From Pseudomonas segetis (GTDB lineage Bacteria; Pseudomonadota; Gammaproteobacteria; Pseudomonadales; Pseudomonadaceae): DNA of 64,000 nucleotides. Made by a program: the position numbers and the translations under genes. How positions within the stretch are numbered: position 1 is the first letter of the stretch; each line of letters starts with the position of its first letter. The stretch is from assembly GCF_900188155.1 (NCBI RefSeq), contig NZ_FZOG01000004.1, forward strand, positions 186,001 to 250,000, read 5' to 3'. Of this stretch, positions 62,458 through 64,000 are shown piece after piece. The notes below the pieces were generated by a model. That model was not told the origin of the DNA. It searched no databases and saw only the letters and a program-made list of their open reading frames with translations.

Positions 62458-62937
62458 ATGAACAAACTAGATCGTTACGACCTGAGTATCTTGGCAGAAT
62501 TGCAACGCGACGCTCGCCTGTCCAACCAAGAGCTGGCCGAACGCATTGGCCTGTCGCCCTCCCCCTGCTCGCGCCGGGTCAAGCAGCTGGAAGACGACGG
62601 CTATATCGCCAGGCAAGTGGCCCTGCTCGACAGTAAAAAACTTGGACTGAGCCTGACCGCCTATGTGCTGATAGGCATGGACCGGCATACACCGGAACGC
62701 TTCGAGCACTTTCAGGAAGCCATACGCAATTGCCCGGAAGTACTTGAGTGCAGCCTGGTCACTGGTATGGACGCCGACTACCAATTGAAAGTGGTGGTGC
62801 CTGATATGGATCATTATCAAAAGCTGTTGCTAGGCACCCTGACCCGGATCGAAGGGGTGTCCAGCGTACGTTCGAGCTTCGTCTTGCAGCAGATCCTGTC
62901 GAGCACCCAGTTACCACTGGAGCACTTGCGCAGTTAG
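62458..62937 (+). CDS. Lrp/AsnC-family transcriptional regulator
   Basis: Regulator of 159 residues. The HTH is at about residues 5-55 (LDRYDLSILAELQRDARLSNQELAERIGLS, then CSRRVKQLEDDGYI), followed by the RAM/AsnC effector domain (VLECSLVTGMDADYQLKVVV). It is of the Lrp-like type acting on amino acid metabolism. The ATG at 62458 is chosen over 62392. A nested palindrome upstream suggests autoregulation. Ligand unknown. Confidence 0.93.
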   Translation: MNKLDRYDLSILAELQRDARLSNQELAERIGLSPSPCSRRVKQLEDDGYIARQVALLDSKKLGLSLTAYVLIGMDRHTPERFEHFQEAIRNCPEVLECSLVTGMDADYQLKVVVPDMDHYQKLLLGTLTRIEGVSSVRSSFVLQQILSSTQLPLEHLRS

Positions 62938-63062
62938 GCGTCATGCTGCGTTCAGTGAGCCAATGGGGCCTGACAAATTACCGTGCTGACGTATAATCGC
63001 CAGCCTGCGCCAGTGTCGACAGACGCCTGGCCAAGGCTATTTACCCGGTAATTGAGGCCACG

Positions 63063-63272
63063 ATGGACACCGAAGTTTTCGAAGATCTAATGACAACAGT
63101 GCTGGTCAGCGCCCTGATCCTGTTCATGGCATTTATTGTCTGGGACCTCGCCAAAAAGTCCAAAGCAGGCCGCTTTGGCAGCATGATCCTGTTTCTTGCC
63201 CTGGGCCTGGGCGTGCTGGGCTTTGTGATCAAGACCTTTGTCATTGCCGGACTCGAAATCGAAGGCCACTGA
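63063..63272 (+). CDS. DUF2788 small membrane protein
   Basis: Protein of 69 residues with two hydrophobic segments (VLVSALILFMAFIVWDLAKKS and LFLALGLGVLGFVIKTFVI) joined by a short basic loop; the pattern matches DUF2788. TTGAGG precedes the ATG. Function unknown; it may assist a membrane complex. It is convergent with rluE, with 26 bases between stops. Confidence 0.85.
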   Translation: MDTEVFEDLMTTVLVSALILFMAFIVWDLAKKSKAGRFGSMILFLALGLGVLGFVIKTFVIAGLEIEGH

Positions 63273-63298
63273 CCCAAGACTGCCGCTTCGGGCAATAC

Positions 63299-63931
63299 CT
63301 AAAGGCGTGGCTCCAGGTCCTGCCACTGCCCCGGCTGCAACTCGCCAAGGCTCCAGGGGCCAATACGCACCCGTACCAGGCGCAACGTCGGCAAGCCCAC
63401 TGCGGCGGTCATCCGCCTGACCTGGCGGTTACGTCCCTCGCGTATCACCAGCTCCAGCCATGTGGTCGGGATGCTTTTGCGAAAGCGCACTGGCGGGTTG
63501 CGCGGCCACAGATCCGGCTCACCCAACTGACGGGCTTCGGCGGGCAAGGTCATGCCATCATTAAGCTCGACACCTTCACGCAAGCGCTGTAGCTGTTCGT
63601 TAGTTGGCTCCCCTTCAACCTGCACCCAATAGGTTTTCGCCAACTTGTGCTTAGGGTCGGCGATTCGCGCCTGCAAGCGCCCGTCATTGGTCAGCAGCAA
63701 CAAACCTTCGCTGTCACGATCCAGCCTGCCGGCCGGGTACACACCGGGCACATCGACAAAGTCCTTGAGCGTGGCGCGGCCTTGCTCGTCATTGAACTGG
63801 GTCAGCACATCAAAAGGTTTGTTCAGGGCCAGCAAGCGTGGCTCGGCCGGCGGAGCCTTGGCCTGACGACGTGGCGCCGACTTGGCAGCTGCAGACCGTC
63901 GTGGCGTAGCTGGACGTGGTGGACGCGGCAT
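63299..63931 (-). CDS. rluE: 23S rRNA pseudouridine synthase RluE
   Basis: RsuA-family pseudouridine synthase of 210 residues that modifies U2457 of 23S rRNA in E. coli. The catalytic Asp lies in [15 protein letters not shown] (about residue 70); [15 protein letters not shown] and [27 protein letters not shown] are family segments. It lacks the N-terminal S4 domain of RsuA/RluB, as RluE does. The basic, Ala/Pro-rich N-terminal tail (about 30 residues) may bind rRNA. ATG at 63931 is chosen. Confidence 0.92.
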   Translation of the reverse strand: MPRPPRPATPRRSAAAKSAPRRQAKAPPAEPRLLALNKPFDVLTQFNDEQGRATLKDFVDVPGVYPAGRLDRDSEGLLLLTNDGRLQARIADPKHKLAKTYWVQVEGEPTNEQLQRLREGVELNDGMTLPAEARQLGEPDLWPRNPPVRFRKSIPTTWLELVIREGRNRQVRRMTAAVGLPTLRLVRVRIGPWSLGELQPGQWQDLEPRL

Positions 63932-64000
63932 CAAAGAGTTCCCAAAGACATAGCTAAACCCGCAGTTTACCCGAGCATCACCGCTGATTATCTTGATTCT

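Overview
The window reads as one contiguous chromosomal stretch of a Pseudomonas species or close relative. Gene families, tight overlapping operons and moderate-to-high GC all fit. The strongest pointer is the gene order at the left end: bauA/bauR, a BMP-type nucleoside ABC transporter, 8-oxoguanine deaminase, a 2OG-Fe(II) oxygenase and adenine deaminase. I recall this order, with different genes in between, from P. aeruginosa PAO1 PA0132-PA0148. No rRNA, tRNA, CRISPR array, insertion sequence or prophage was seen.

Positions 1-22300 form a nitrogen-scavenging region. bauA (cut by the window edge) and divergent bauR handle beta-alanine. After a Tat-exported aldo/keto reductase and a multi-pass transporter comes a compact six-gene minus-strand operon (10893 down to 4633): NMT1/THI5-like binding protein, Rieske oxygenase, ABC ATPase, ABC permease, amidohydrolase-type deaminase and flavin/ferredoxin reductase. 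It looks like an import, deaminate and oxygenate pathway for an unidentified N-heterocycle. A RutR-like TetR regulator is divergent from it. Next come the purine nucleoside transporter (12903-16531), an SDR, 8-oxoguanine deaminase, the BMP binding protein, a 2OG oxygenase and adenine deaminase. Three promoter regions here carry sigma-54 -24/-12 elements with exact spacing, and NtrC-like dyads lie upstream of them. This suggests nitrogen limitation switches on both import systems together.

Positions 22400-40600 are rich in metal and drug stress functions. There is a probable copper-linked minus-strand cluster (DUF2946, PepSY membrane protein, DUF302, PCu(A)C chaperone). A LysR regulator is divergent from a monooxygenase/MDR pair. 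A Bcr/CflA exporter is followed by an RND pump with its TetR regulator and operator. An Rrf2 regulator shares an operator with a divergent NDH-2-like flavoprotein. The copZ, copA and cueR genes follow, with CueR-type promoters before copZ and copA.

Positions 40700-64000 are mostly housekeeping and accessory genes: a five-gene operon (GNAT, SagB-like, TesB, HAD, GNAT), an HDAC-family deacetylase, a TIGR03862 flavoprotein, a gamma-lyase/NhaC transporter pair, RhlE, a DnaQ-like exonuclease, a NYN protein, an isochorismatase-like protein, HrpB, a CDF transporter, MAPEG and Lrp-type proteins, DUF2788 and RluE. An intergenic stretch at 62130-62457 has a minus-strand intrinsic terminator and no minus-strand gene, so it may encode a small RNA. 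A dispersed intergenic repeat occurs at 22311-22435 and, inverted, at 40589-40740; both copies lie between convergent genes.

Functions were assigned from motifs and remembered family features. No database search was run.
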